Assembly: GCF_012034245.1 (NCBI RefSeq)
Contig: NZ_JAATEO010000010.1
Location: 1 to 64,000 of the forward strand
DNA length: 64,000 bases
DNA from: Micromonospora thermarum
GTDB lineage: Bacteria; Actinomycetota; Actinomycetes; Mycobacteriales; Micromonosporaceae
Reading direction: 5' to 3'
Below are positions 52,466 to 60,578 of the stretch, in pieces (position 1 is the stretch's first letter; each line of letters opens with the position of its first letter). Position numbers and translations under genes: made by a program. Under the pieces are notes generated by a model. The model did no database searches. It saw only the letters and a list, made by a program, of their open reading frames with translations, and was not told the origin of the DNA.

Positions 52466-53125
52466 TCACGGGTTTCGCGAGGTGGTCATCGTGGCGAAGG
52501 CGATGACGTTGTCGGCGTAGCCGGTGCGGCCACCGACCCAGTCGCCGCCGCAGGTGATCAGGCGCAGGCCGGGCGGACCCTCGTCGCGGTAGACCCGGTC
52601 GGCGGGGAGCCGGTCCTTCGGGAAGTGCTCCACCGAGTCCACCCGGAACACCACCACCGAGTCGTCGGCGCGGGTCACCTCGATCGTGTCCCCGGGACGC
52701 AGCTTGTGCAGGTCGTGGAAGACCGACGGGCCGCGTTTGGTGTCGACGTGGCCGACGATGACCGCCCAGCCCGGCTCCCCGGGGGTCGGGCCGCGGTCGT
52801 ACCAGCCGGTCTCCTCGGCACGTTCCAGCGGCGGTACGGCGATCGAGCCGTCCCGGGCCTGGCCCACCGGCTCGACCGGGGCCGACACCTCGATGGCGGG
52901 TACGGCCAGGCGGACCGGCCGACTCGCGCCCAGGCCACCACGCTCGCCACGGGCCGCCCGGTCGGCGTTCGCCGTGGTGGCCCAGTCCAGCGGACCGACG
53001 GTGCGTCCGAGCCCGGCGCCGGTCGCGAAGACCCCGACCAGCACCAGCACGACCGCCAGCGGAATCGACCACGGCGACCGGCGGGCCGTACGCGCGGCCG
53101 GCCGGGAGGCGGAGGAGGTGGCCAT
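52466..53125 (-). CDS. class F sortase
   Basis: A 219-residue membrane-anchored transpeptidase. One N-terminal membrane helix (SIPLAVVLVLVGVFATGAGL, about residues 20-39) is followed by the sortase beta-barrel. The triad is visible: His126 in VGHVDT, Cys192 in LITCGGDW and Arg200 in GGRTGYADN. Class F enzymes are typical for actinobacteria and attach secreted proteins to peptidoglycan or pili. The gene 8 bp upstream on the same strand encodes a secreted protein with a C-terminal GPATG-hydrophobic-RRPRG sorting-like signal, its probable substrate. Confidence 0.9.
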   Translation of the reverse strand: MATSSASRPAARTARRSPWSIPLAVVLVLVGVFATGAGLGRTVGPLDWATTANADRAARGERGGLGASRPVRLAVPAIEVSAPVEPVGQARDGSIAVPPLERAEETGWYDRGPTPGEPGWAVIVGHVDTKRGPSVFHDLHKLRPGDTIEVTRADDSVVVFRVDSVEHFPKDRLPADRVYRDEGPPGLRLITCGGDWVGGRTGYADNVIAFATMTTSRNP

Positions 53126-53133
53126 GATCGTGG

Positions 53134-53802
53134 TCAGCGTCGGGCGGCGCCACGCGGCCGACGGGTGGACACCAACCACACCACCAGGCCGGTCACCGTC
53201 AGAGCGACCCCACCCGGGAGCAGCAGCCCGCCCGCCGCGTCACCGGCCGCGCCGCCGAACCCGGTGGCCGGGCCACGACTGGGCCGGACCGACTTCACGA
53301 CCTGGAGCATCGTCGACGCGCTCTCGCCGCCCGGGCACTCCAGCTTGACCCGGTAGTTCCCGGGCAGCGTGCGCTCCCGCACCATCGGCGTCGCCGTCAG
53401 AAACCCGCGCTGCGGCTGCACCTGGACGCGCCCGAACGCGTCGGACCAGACCACCGCCGGGATCGAGTTGTCGTGGCAGCTCGCCCGGATGCCCACCAGG
53501 AAGCCGGGCTGGACGGTGCTCGGGCTCACCTCGACGAAGACGCTCGGCGGCTGCGGCTGCGGCGCGCCCGAGGGCGCCGGCGCGGCGACCGGAACGGCCC
53601 GCGCGCCCGCCGGACGGGCGGCCTGCGGGCCGGTGAGCGGACGGCCGTCGGGCAGCGCGGCACGGGTCAGGCTGGCGGTGCGCGGCGGGGCGGCCGCGGC
53701 GGGCGCGCCGGCGAGCAGTGGGGCCGCGGCCGCGGCGAGCAGCGGCCCGGCGATCGCGGCAAGGATCGAGAGCGCGAGGTTTCCGCGGGTCACCGCCACC
53801 AC
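53134..53802 (-). CDS. secreted protein with putative sortase sorting signal
   Basis: A 222-residue exported protein. An N-terminal signal peptide/helix (LSILAAIAGPLLAAAAAPLL) is followed by a Pro/Ala-rich section and a beta-sandwich-like domain with one Cys pair (residues ~85-170; SVFVEVSPSTVQPGFLVGIR). The C-terminus has GPATG (177-181), a membrane helix (VALTVTGLVVWLV) and RRPRGAARR, the layout of a sortase target, the first motif residue being Gly where Leu is usual. The adjacent class F sortase is the likely partner. GTG 53802; a GTG 3 bp later is possible. Confidence 0.75.
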   Translation of the reverse strand: MVAVTRGNLALSILAAIAGPLLAAAAAPLLAGAPAAAAPPRTASLTRAALPDGRPLTGPQAARPAGARAVPVAAPAPSGAPQPQPPSVFVEVSPSTVQPGFLVGIRASCHDNSIPAVVWSDAFGRVQVQPQRGFLTATPMVRERTLPGNYRVKLECPGGESASTMLQVVKSVRPSRGPATGFGGAAGDAAGGLLLPGGVALTVTGLVVWLVSTRRPRGAARR

Positions 53803-53926
53803 AACCCCCTCCCGGCGCAGCGGCCGGGCACCACAGACGCCCGGTCTGCCGTACGGGTAGATCCTTCCATCCCCCGTCGTACATCACATCCGGTGCGGCC
53901 CGGTCCTCGCGTACGCTCGGATCGCT

Positions 53927-54628
53927 GTGACCGCCACCGACTTCCCCGCCACCGCCCCCGCGCGGAGCGTCCGCACCTTCCACCCGCGTCGCGGCCGGAT
54001 GACCGCCCGCCAGACCGCGGCGCTGGAGCGGCTCTGGCCGGTCCACGGCCTGGACGTCCCCGACGTGCCCGGCACTCCGGTGGACCCGGCCCGCCTGTTC
54101 CCCCGGCGGGCCCCGCTGGTGCTGGAGATCGGTTCCGGGATGGGCGACACCACCGCCGCGATGGCCGCCGCCGACCCGGATCGAGACTATCTGGCGGTCG
54201 AGGTGCACACGCCCGGAATCGCCAACCTCCTGGACCTGGTGGAACGGCACGGGCTGGGCAACGTCCGGGTGGCCCGCGGTGACGCGTTGGACCTGGTCAG
54301 CGGCCTGGCCGAGGCATCGCTGGACGCGGTGCACGTCTTCTTCCCGGACCCGTGGCCGAAGTCGCGGCACCACAAGCGGCGGATCATCCAGCCGGCCCAC
54401 GTGGCGCTGCTGCGCTCCCGGCTCGTCCCCGGCGGGACGCTGCACTGCGCGACGGACTGGGCCGAGTACGCCGACGCGATGCGGGAGACGCTGGACGCCG
54501 ACCCGGGGCTGGTGAACGCCCACGACGGCTTCGCCCCGCGCCCCGCGCACCGGCCGGTGACGAAGTTCGAGCGGCGCGCCCTGACGGCCGGCCGCCCGGT
54601 CACGGACCTGATCTACCGCCGCCGCTGA
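53927..54628 (+). CDS. trmB: tRNA (guanine-N7-)-methyltransferase
   Basis: A 233-residue SAM-dependent methyltransferase that makes m7G46 in tRNA. The SAM site is LVLEIGSGMGDTTAAMAAAD, and the tRNA-binding and catalytic block HVFFPDPWPKSRHHKRRIIQ is diagnostic for TrmB. GTG 53927 gives an ~25-residue N-terminal extension before the family's start and sits directly behind GATCGCT, so the mRNA may be leaderless. It is divergent from the secreted protein gene. Confidence 0.93.
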   Translation: MTATDFPATAPARSVRTFHPRRGRMTARQTAALERLWPVHGLDVPDVPGTPVDPARLFPRRAPLVLEIGSGMGDTTAAMAAADPDRDYLAVEVHTPGIANLLDLVERHGLGNVRVARGDALDLVSGLAEASLDAVHVFFPDPWPKSRHHKRRIIQPAHVALLRSRLVPGGTLHCATDWAEYADAMRETLDADPGLVNAHDGFAPRPAHRPVTKFERRALTAGRPVTDLIYRRR

Positions 54629-54792
54629 TCAACCCCCGCCGTGAGGCCGGCCGAGGCCGGCTGACCGGCGTCCTGAGGCGGGCTGACCGGCGCCCGGACG
54701 CCCGGCGGCGCCGGTCGGCGCGGGCGGTGCCGTGTCCGCGTCACGGCCCCGGTTGGCGCGTGAGGCCATGATCCAGGCACCATGGACGCGCC

Positions 54793-57297
54793 ATGACACT
54801 CACCGCCGCGCTGCCCAGGACCGCCGACCCCGACACCCTCTACGACGCGTTCGCCGGCTGGGCGAAGGAGCGCGGCCTCGACCTCTACCCCCACCAGGAG
54901 GAGGCGGTCATCGAGATCGTCTCCGGCGCGAACGTGATCATGAACACGCCGACCGGCTCCGGCAAGAGCCTGGTCGCGATCGCGGCGCACTTCGCCGCCC
55001 TCGCCGACGAGCGGACGACCTTCTACACCGCCCCGATCAAGGCCCTGGTGTCGGAGAAGTTCTTCGCGCTGTGCGAGGTGTTCGGCGCCGACAACGTCGG
55101 CATGCTCACCGGTGACGCCAGCGTCAACCCGGACGCCCCGGTCATCTGCTGCACGGCGGAGATCCTGGCCAACCTGGCGCTGCGCGAGGGCGCCCGGGCC
55201 GACGTCGGCCAGGTGATCATGGACGAGTTCCACTTCTACGCCGAGCCGGACCGCGGCTGGGCGTGGCAGGTGCCGCTGATCGAGCTGCCGCAGGCGCAGT
55301 TCGTGCTGATGTCCGCGACGCTCGGCGACACCACCCGCTTCGTCGACGACCTGACCCGGCGCACCGGCCGGCCGACCGCCGTCGTCCGCTCGGCCGAGCG
55401 GCCGGTCCCGCTCCTCTTCTCGTACGCGATGACGCCGCTGCACGAGACCCTGGAGGAGCTGCTGGAGACCAAGCAGGCCCCGGTGTACGTCGTGCACTTC
55501 ACCCAGGCCGCCGCGCTGGAACGCGCCCAGGCGCTGATGAGCGTGAACGTCTGCACCCGCGCCGAGAAGGACATGATCGCGGCGGCGATCGGGAACTTCC
55601 GGTTCACGTCCGGCTTCGGGAAGACGCTGTCCCGGCTGGTCCGGCACGGCATCGGAGTGCACCACGCGGGCATGCTGCCCAAGTACCGCCGGCTCGTCGA
55701 GACGCTCGCCCAGGCCGGCCTGCTCAAGGTCATCTGCGGGACGGACACCCTCGGGGTCGGCATCAACGTGCCGATCCGCACCGTGCTGTTCACCGGCCTG
55801 TCGAAGTACGACGGGGTGCGGACCCGGCTGCTCAAGGCCCGCGAGTTCCACCAGATCGCCGGCCGTGCCGGGCGGGCCGGCTTCGACACCCTCGGCCGGG
55901 TGGTCGTCCAGGCACCCGAGCACGTCATCGAGAACGAGAAGGCCCTCGCCAAGGCCGGCGACGACCCGAAGAAGCGCCGCAAGGTGGTCAAGAAGAAGCC
56001 GCCGGAGGGCTCGATCGGCTGGGGCGAACCGACGTTCCAGCGCCTGGTCGAGGCCGAGCCCGAGCCGCTGACCTCCAGCTTCCAGGTCAGCCACTCGATG
56101 CTGCTCAACGTCATCGGCCGGCCCGGCGACGCGTTCGCGGCGATGCGGCACCTGCTCACCGACAACCACGAGGACCGGGCCGCCCAGCGGCGGCACATCC
56201 GCCGAGCCATCGCCATCTACCGGGCCCTGCGCGCCGGTGGTGTGGTCGAGGAACTGCCCGAGCCGGACGAGACCGGGCGGCGGGTCCGGCTGACCGTCGA
56301 CCTCCAGCTCGACTTCGCGCTCAACCAGCCGCTGTCGCCGCTCGCCCTCGCGGCCGTCGAGCTGCTCGACCGCGAGTCCCCGTCCTACGCGTTGGACGTC
56401 GTCAGCGTGATCGAGTCGATCCTCGACGACCCCCGCCAGGTGCTCTCCGCGCAGCAGTTCAAGGCCCGCGGCGAGGCGGTCGCCGCGATGAAGGCCGAGG
56501 GCATCGAGTACGAGGCCCGCCTCGAACTGCTCGACGAGGTGACCTGGCCCAAGCCGCTCGCCGAACTGCTGGAGAGCGCGTACGAGATGTACCGGCAGGG
56601 CCACCCCTGGGTCGCCGACCACCAGCTCTCCCCCAAGTCGGTCGTCCGCGACATGTACGAGCGGGCGATGACCTTCACCGAGTACGTGCAGTTCTACGGG
56701 CTGTCCCGCTCCGAGGGTCTGGTGCTGCGGTACCTCGCCGACGCGTACAAGGCGCTGCGGCAGACCGTTCCCGAGGACGCCAGGACCGAGGAGCTGGTGG
56801 ACCTCATCGAGTGGCTGGGCGAGCTGGTCCGCCAGGTCGACTCCAGCCTCATCGACGAGTGGGAGCGGCTGCGCAACCCGTCCGACGTCGAGGAGGTCGC
56901 CGCGGCGCTGGACGACCGGCCGGCGGCGGTGACCCGCAACGCGCGGGCGTTCCGGGTGCTGGTGCGCAACGCCCTGTTCCGCCGGGTGGAGCTGGCCGCC
57001 CTGCGCCGGTGGGATCTCCTCGGTGAGCTCGACGCCGGCGCCGGCTGGGACGCCGACGCGTGGGCGGACGCGCTGGAGCCGTACTTCGAGACGTACGACT
57101 CGATCGGGGTCGGGCCGGACGCGCGCGGACCGGCGCTGCTGATGATCGAGCAGGGCCGCTCGACCTGGACGGTGCGGCAGATCCTCGACGACCCCGAGGG
57201 CGACCACGACTGGGGCATCAGCGCCGAGGTGGACCTCGCAGCCTCCGACGAGGCGGGCGCCGCCGTCGTGCGGATCACCTCGGTGGGACAGCTCTAG
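54793..57297 (+). CDS. DEAD/DEAH-box RNA helicase with DUF3516
   Basis: An 834-residue superfamily 2 helicase. Motif I is MNTPTGSGKSLVAIAAHFAA near residue 50-70, Ia is TAPIKALVSEKFF, motif II is DEFH (VIMDEFHFYAEP), III SATLGDT, and motif VI HQIAGRAGRAGF. The C-terminal ~330 residues form the DUF3516 domain seen in actinobacterial helicases. RNA substrate and role unknown. ATG 54793. It is followed by a classical hairpin-plus-U-tract terminator. Confidence 0.9.
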   Translation: MTLTAALPRTADPDTLYDAFAGWAKERGLDLYPHQEEAVIEIVSGANVIMNTPTGSGKSLVAIAAHFAALADERTTFYTAPIKALVSEKFFALCEVFGADNVGMLTGDASVNPDAPVICCTAEILANLALREGARADVGQVIMDEFHFYAEPDRGWAWQVPLIELPQAQFVLMSATLGDTTRFVDDLTRRTGRPTAVVRSAERPVPLLFSYAMTPLHETLEELLETKQAPVYVVHFTQAAALERAQALMSVNVCTRAEKDMIAAAIGNFRFTSGFGKTLSRLVRHGIGVHHAGMLPKYRRLVETLAQAGLLKVICGTDTLGVGINVPIRTVLFTGLSKYDGVRTRLLKAREFHQIAGRAGRAGFDTLGRVVVQAPEHVIENEKALAKAGDDPKKRRKVVKKKPPEGSIGWGEPTFQRLVEAEPEPLTSSFQVSHSMLLNVIGRPGDAFAAMRHLLTDNHEDRAAQRRHIRRAIAIYRALRAGGVVEELPEPDETGRRVRLTVDLQLDFALNQPLSPLALAAVELLDRESPSYALDVVSVIESILDDPRQVLSAQQFKARGEAVAAMKAEGIEYEARLELLDEVTWPKPLAELLESAYEMYRQGHPWVADHQLSPKSVVRDMYERAMTFTEYVQFYGLSRSEGLVLRYLADAYKALRQTVPEDARTEELVDLIEWLGELVRQVDSSLIDEWERLRNPSDVEEVAAALDDRPAAVTRNARAFRVLVRNALFRRVELAALRRWDLLGELDAGAGWDADAWADALEPYFETYDSIGVGPDARGPALLMIEQGRSTWTVRQILDDPEGDHDWGISAEVDLAASDEAGAAVVRITSVGQL

Positions 57298-57310
57298 ATT
57301 TTTCGTACGC

Positions 57311-57341
57311 GGGCCGCCCGGGATGTCCGGGCGGCCCTTTT
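57311..57341 (+). terminator. intrinsic terminator with U-tract
   Basis: A perfect 11-bp stem (57311-57321 and 57327-57337, loop GATGT) followed by TTTT (57338-57341): one of the few canonical Rho-independent terminators of the window. Confidence 0.9.
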
Positions 57342-57366
57342 CGCACCCTGGGCGATGTCAGCCCCG

Positions 57367-57392
57367 TCGATTAGAATGTATGTACTAATCGA
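57367..57392 (+). promoter_or_regulatory. 8-bp perfect inverted-repeat operator
   Basis: TCGATTAG (57367-57374) and CTAATCGA (57385-57392) form a perfect inverted repeat with a 10-bp A/T-rich spacer, unusual in this GC-rich DNA. TAGAAT (57372-57377) could be a -10 element inside it, so a bound regulator would block transcription of the unknown gene 24 bp downstream. Confidence 0.6.
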
Positions 57393-57415
57393 GCTGCTGA
57401 CCTGGGAGGATGCTC

Positions 57416-58063
57416 GTGACCGCGCCCACCTCCGCCACCCCGCTCGCCCCCTACGCCACGCTCCTCGGCTTCACCCGCTACGTGGACCGCACCGGCCCGA
57501 CCAAGGCCACCTTCGTCGGTGGCCTGCGCAAGCAGCGGGCCAGCCGCTCCGGCTTCAACCCGCACGGGCAGTTCGTCAAGGCGCTCAAGGCCGACATCGC
57601 CTTCCACACCGGCGGCACCCACCTCGACGCGGTGGCCGATGCCGTCAAGCCCCGCTGGCGCCCGCTCTACCAGGCGCTCGTGCCGGGCGCGACGGCCTGG
57701 CTGCGCTCCCTGGGCGAACCACGGTCGGTCGACCTGGCCCAGACCCGCGACGCCCTGGCCCTTCTCGGCGACCTCCCGGTGAAGATCAACCCGCACTTCG
57801 GCGTACGCCACGCCGACGGCCGCGCCGAGGCGGTCCGCCTGCACTTCGACGAGGCCCCGCCCAGCGACGAGGCGGTGCTCGCCACCCTGCACCTGATGGC
57901 CCGCCACATGGACGCGGTGCTGCCGCACGCCGAGCCGGTCCTGGTCGACGTGCGCCGGGGCCGGGCCCACCACATGCCGGCGGCCGCGAAGCCGGAGGAG
58001 ATCGAACGCTGGCTGGCCGGCGAAGCCGCCGCCTTCCGCTCCCTCTGGACCACCGCCGCCTAA
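57416..58063 (+). CDS. conserved hypothetical protein under an operator-like palindrome
   Basis: A 215-residue soluble protein that I do not recognise. Blocks include FTRYVDRTGPTKATFVGGLR, RSGFNPHGQFVKALKADIAF and VKINPHFGVRHADGRAEAVR, with a C-terminal helix containing EEIERWLAGEAAAFRSLW. It has no signal peptide or membrane helix. GTG 57416 is preferred over ATG 57410 because GGGAGGA lies 5 bp before it. The strong palindrome upstream implies specific regulation. It ends at the repeat element that precedes the convergent siderophore operon. Confidence 0.7.
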   Translation: MTAPTSATPLAPYATLLGFTRYVDRTGPTKATFVGGLRKQRASRSGFNPHGQFVKALKADIAFHTGGTHLDAVADAVKPRWRPLYQALVPGATAWLRSLGEPRSVDLAQTRDALALLGDLPVKINPHFGVRHADGRAEAVRLHFDEAPPSDEAVLATLHLMARHMDAVLPHAEPVLVDVRRGRAHHMPAAAKPEEIERWLAGEAAAFRSLWTTAA

Positions 58064-58121
58064 CCGCACCCACGCCCAGTCGGGGCGAGGGCACCCCGCC
58101 GCAGGCGCCCTGCCGGCGCCG

Positions 58122-58201
58122 GCAAGATCACGCTCGATCCTTGATGTAGTGGCCTCCCACGGGCAGGAGGCCACTACTCCACGGATCGAGCGCGATCTTG
58201 C
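58122..58201. repeat. convergent-junction inverted repeat D
   Basis: Outer arms 58122-58140 and 58183-58201 (19 nt, one mismatch) end in GCAAGATC/GATCTTGC. Inner arms 58146-58157 and 58166-58177 are a perfect 12-bp match containing GTAGTGGCCTC. It shares both arm sequences and the inner core with the element at 38150-38236, so both are copies of one repeat. It lies between convergent genes (stops at 58063 and 58217). Confidence 0.88.
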
Positions 58202-58216
58202 GCCCGGAGGACGGCG

Positions 58217-59161
58217 TTACGCCGTCAGGTACTTTGCCAGGTCGTCGATGATCTTGTTGGCGGCACCGACGCCGATGCCGGTCATCCAGATCTCGTCGGA
58301 GACGACGTGCGCCTTACCGGCCTTGACCGCGGACAGGTCCTTCCAGAGGGCGCCGCCGGTCACCTTGGCCTGCTCCGCGGCGGCCTTCTCGCCGTACGCG
58401 GTCACGAAGATGACGTCACCGTCGACCTCGCCGATCCGCTCCGGGCTCACCCGGTCCATCCGCCGGTCTTCCTTGCCGGTGAGCTGCTGCCGCTCGGGGC
58501 GGCCCAGGCCGGTGTCGCCGATGACGATGCCGGAGAACGAGTCCGGCCCGTACACCCGGATCTCGGTCGGCATGAAGCGGACGATCGAGATCTTGCGCTC
58601 GGCGGCGTTGCCCAGCTTGGCGCCGAACTCCTTGGCCCGGGTCTCGTAGGCCGTGAGCAGCTCACGGGCCTGCTGCTCCTTGCCGAGCGCCTTGCCGTCG
58701 AGGAGGAAGTTCTCCTTCCAGGTGATGCCCACCTTCTCGGTGAAGACGGTCGGCGCGATCGCGGCCAGCTCGTCGTAGAACTTCTCCTGGCGGAACTTGC
58801 TGCCGAGGATCAGGTCCGGCTTCAGGGCGGTGATCGCCTCCAGGTCGGGCTCGGTGAGCACCCCGACCTCCTTGATGCCGGCGAGCTTCTCCTCGCCGAA
58901 GTACGTCGGCCAGCTCTTCGCCTGACCGGCGGTGGCGGCACCGACCGGCGTGACGCCGAGCGACAGCGCCGTGTCGATCTTGTCGGTGTCGAGCACGACC
59001 ACGCGCTTGGGCCCGGCGGGCACCTTGGTGGTACCCATGGCGTGGGTGATCTCCCGGGTCTCCGCGGTGGAGGTGCCGGCGACCGGGTCGCTCTCACCGC
59101 AGGCGGTGAGACCGACGCCGAGGGCGAGCGCCGCGGTGAGGGCGGCGGCGAGACGACGCAT
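58217..59161 (-). CDS. iron-siderophore ABC transporter substrate-binding lipoprotein
   Basis: A 314-residue lipoprotein of the FepB/FhuD (cluster 8) type. The signal peptide ends in the lipobox LTAC with Cys21. Two lobes joined by a helix contain RVVVLDTDKIDTALSLGVTP near residue 53-72, LEAITALKPDLILGSKFRQE and FVTAYGEKAAAEQAK. It captures a ferric siderophore outside the membrane and hands it to the permeases of the same operon. Start ATG shares one base with the ATPase stop (TGATG type), so translation is coupled. Confidence 0.92.
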   Translation of the reverse strand: MRRLAAALTAALALGVGLTACGESDPVAGTSTAETREITHAMGTTKVPAGPKRVVVLDTDKIDTALSLGVTPVGAATAGQAKSWPTYFGEEKLAGIKEVGVLTEPDLEAITALKPDLILGSKFRQEKFYDELAAIAPTVFTEKVGITWKENFLLDGKALGKEQQARELLTAYETRAKEFGAKLGNAAERKISIVRFMPTEIRVYGPDSFSGIVIGDTGLGRPERQQLTGKEDRRMDRVSPERIGEVDGDVIFVTAYGEKAAAEQAKVTGGALWKDLSAVKAGKAHVVSDEIWMTGIGVGAANKIIDDLAKYLTA

Positions 59162-60216
59162 CAGTGTCCTTTCGAGGGGTACGAGCCGGCGCGCGGCGAT
59201 GCCGCGTCGTCGGCGGAGGGGCGGGCCGCCGGAGCGGCGCCCGCCGCGATCGGGGCGGCGGAGGTGGACCGGTCACCGGCACGAGCCGTGGTGACCGGTG
59301 CGGATTCGGGGCCGGCGTCCCGGCCGTCACCGGTGCCCGGGGCGGTGCCGGCGGCCGCATCGGTGCCGCCGATCGAGCCGCTGGCGGCGGTGCCGGCGGC
59401 CAAGTCGGTGGCGGTGGTGCCGGGCAGCGGGGCCAGGGACGGGCTGGCGAGGCCGGGCACCACCAGCGGGGCGCCGGTCACCGGGCAGGGCACGACGACG
59501 CAGTCGAGCCCGAAGACGTCCCGGACCAGGTCGGCAGTGAGAATGTCGCGGGGCGGTCCGGCCGCGACGACGGCGCCGGAGCGCATGGCGATCAGGTGGT
59601 CGGCGTACCGGGCGGCCTGGTTGAGGTCGTGCAGCACGGCGACGACCGTCCGGCCCCGCTCGACGCGCAGCCGGTGCAGCAGGTCCAGCACCTCGACCTG
59701 GTGCGCCAGGTCGAGGAAGGTGGTCGGCTCGTCGAGCAGCAGCGCCTCGGTGTCCTGGGCGAGCGTCATCGCGATCCAGACCCGCTGGCGCTGCCCGCCG
59801 GAGAGGGTGTCGACCGGGCGGTCGGCCAGCCCGGCGACGTCGGCGAGGGCCATCGCCCGGTCCACCGCCTCCCGGTCCTCCGCCGACCACTGCCGCCACC
59901 ATCGCTGGTACGGCTGCCGGCCCCGTCCCACCAGGTCGGCCACGGTCACGCCCTCCGGGACCAGGGGGCTCTGCGGCAGCACGCCGAGCCGCCGGGCGAC
60001 CTCGCGGGTCGGCAGGTCCCGGATGGCGGCCCCGTCGAGCAGCACCGTTCCCCGGCGCGGGGTGAGCAGGCGGGCCATCGTGCGCAGCAGCGTCGACTTG
60101 CCGCAGGCGTTCGGACCGACGATCACGGTGAACGCGTCGCGGGGCAGGTCGAGGTCGAGCCCGTCCAGCACGGTCCGCTCGTCGTAGCCGGCGACCAGGT
60201 CGCGGGTCGAGAGCAT
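59161..60216 (-). CDS. iron-siderophore ABC transporter ATP-binding protein
   Basis: A 351-residue FecE-type ATPase. Walker A GPNACGKST (34-42), Q-loop near residue 82, signature LSGGQ (138-142), Walker B LLLDEP (159-164) and the switch His in VLHDLN are all present. Family members end near residue 260-270; here ~88 extra residues rich in Ala, Gly, Thr and Pro, likely disordered, follow the domain. AAGGAGG precedes the ATG, which shares one base (TGATG) with the stop of the upstream 120-residue frame. Energises ferric-siderophore uptake. Confidence 0.92.
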   Translation of the reverse strand: MLSTRDLVAGYDERTVLDGLDLDLPRDAFTVIVGPNACGKSTLLRTMARLLTPRRGTVLLDGAAIRDLPTREVARRLGVLPQSPLVPEGVTVADLVGRGRQPYQRWWRQWSAEDREAVDRAMALADVAGLADRPVDTLSGGQRQRVWIAMTLAQDTEALLLDEPTTFLDLAHQVEVLDLLHRLRVERGRTVVAVLHDLNQAARYADHLIAMRSGAVVAAGPPRDILTADLVRDVFGLDCVVVPCPVTGAPLVVPGLASPSLAPLPGTTATDLAAGTAASGSIGGTDAAAGTAPGTGDGRDAGPESAPVTTARAGDRSTSAAPIAAGAAPAARPSADDAASPRAGSYPSKGH

Positions 60217-60578
60217 CAGGCCTCCTTCCGAGGGGCGGCGGACGACATTCGGGCGATCGCGACAGCACCGCCCGCCGACGCGGGCGCCCCGCCGCCGGCA
60301 ACCGGCGCGCGCACGGGCGTCGCACCGGCGGCAGCCAGCACGCGCACGACGGCCTCACCGACAGCGACCGGCCCGGCCGCAACACCGCCGGCAACCGGCA
60401 CACGCACGGGCGTCCCGCCGGCGGCAGCCAGCACGCGCACGACCGCCTCACCGACAGCGACCGGCCCGGCCGCAACACCGCCGGCAACCGGCGCGCGCAG
60501 GGCCGCCCGGCCGGCGGCGGCCGGCGCGGGCCGCGTGGACACGCGGGCGACGGGGGCCCGCTCGACCGCGATCGTCAC
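60216..60578 (-). CDS. Ala/Val/Gly-rich 31-residue-repeat protein inside the siderophore operon
   Basis: A 120-residue frame placed exactly between the permease and ATPase genes: its GTG overlaps the permease stop (GTGA, 60575-60578) and its stop overlaps the ATPase start (TGATG, 60218-60214). Such spacing argues for a translated, coupled gene. The product is low complexity, with two copies of a 31-residue unit (VAGGVAAGPVAVGEAVVRVL plus 11 residues) and a partial third. No membrane helix or known domain. It may be a spacer with no function, or a genuine accessory protein. Confidence 0.6.
   Translation of the reverse strand: MTIAVERAPVARVSTRPAPAAAGRAALRAPVAGGVAAGPVAVGEAVVRVLAAAGGTPVRVPVAGGVAAGPVAVGEAVVRVLAAAGATPVRAPVAGGGAPASAGGAVAIARMSSAAPRKEA
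60293..60490. repeat. 93-bp direct tandem repeat
   Basis: Two nearly identical 93-bp units start at 60293 and 60386, and a partial third starts at 60479. The unit length is a multiple of three, so copy changes keep the reading frame of the 120-residue protein. The few differences between copies suggest a recent duplication. Confidence 0.85.

Noticed and set aside
60293..60490. The 93-bp repeats as a CRISPR-like array.
   Set aside because: The units are directly adjacent without variable spacers, there are only about 2.1 copies, and no cas gene is nearby. It is a coding tandem repeat.
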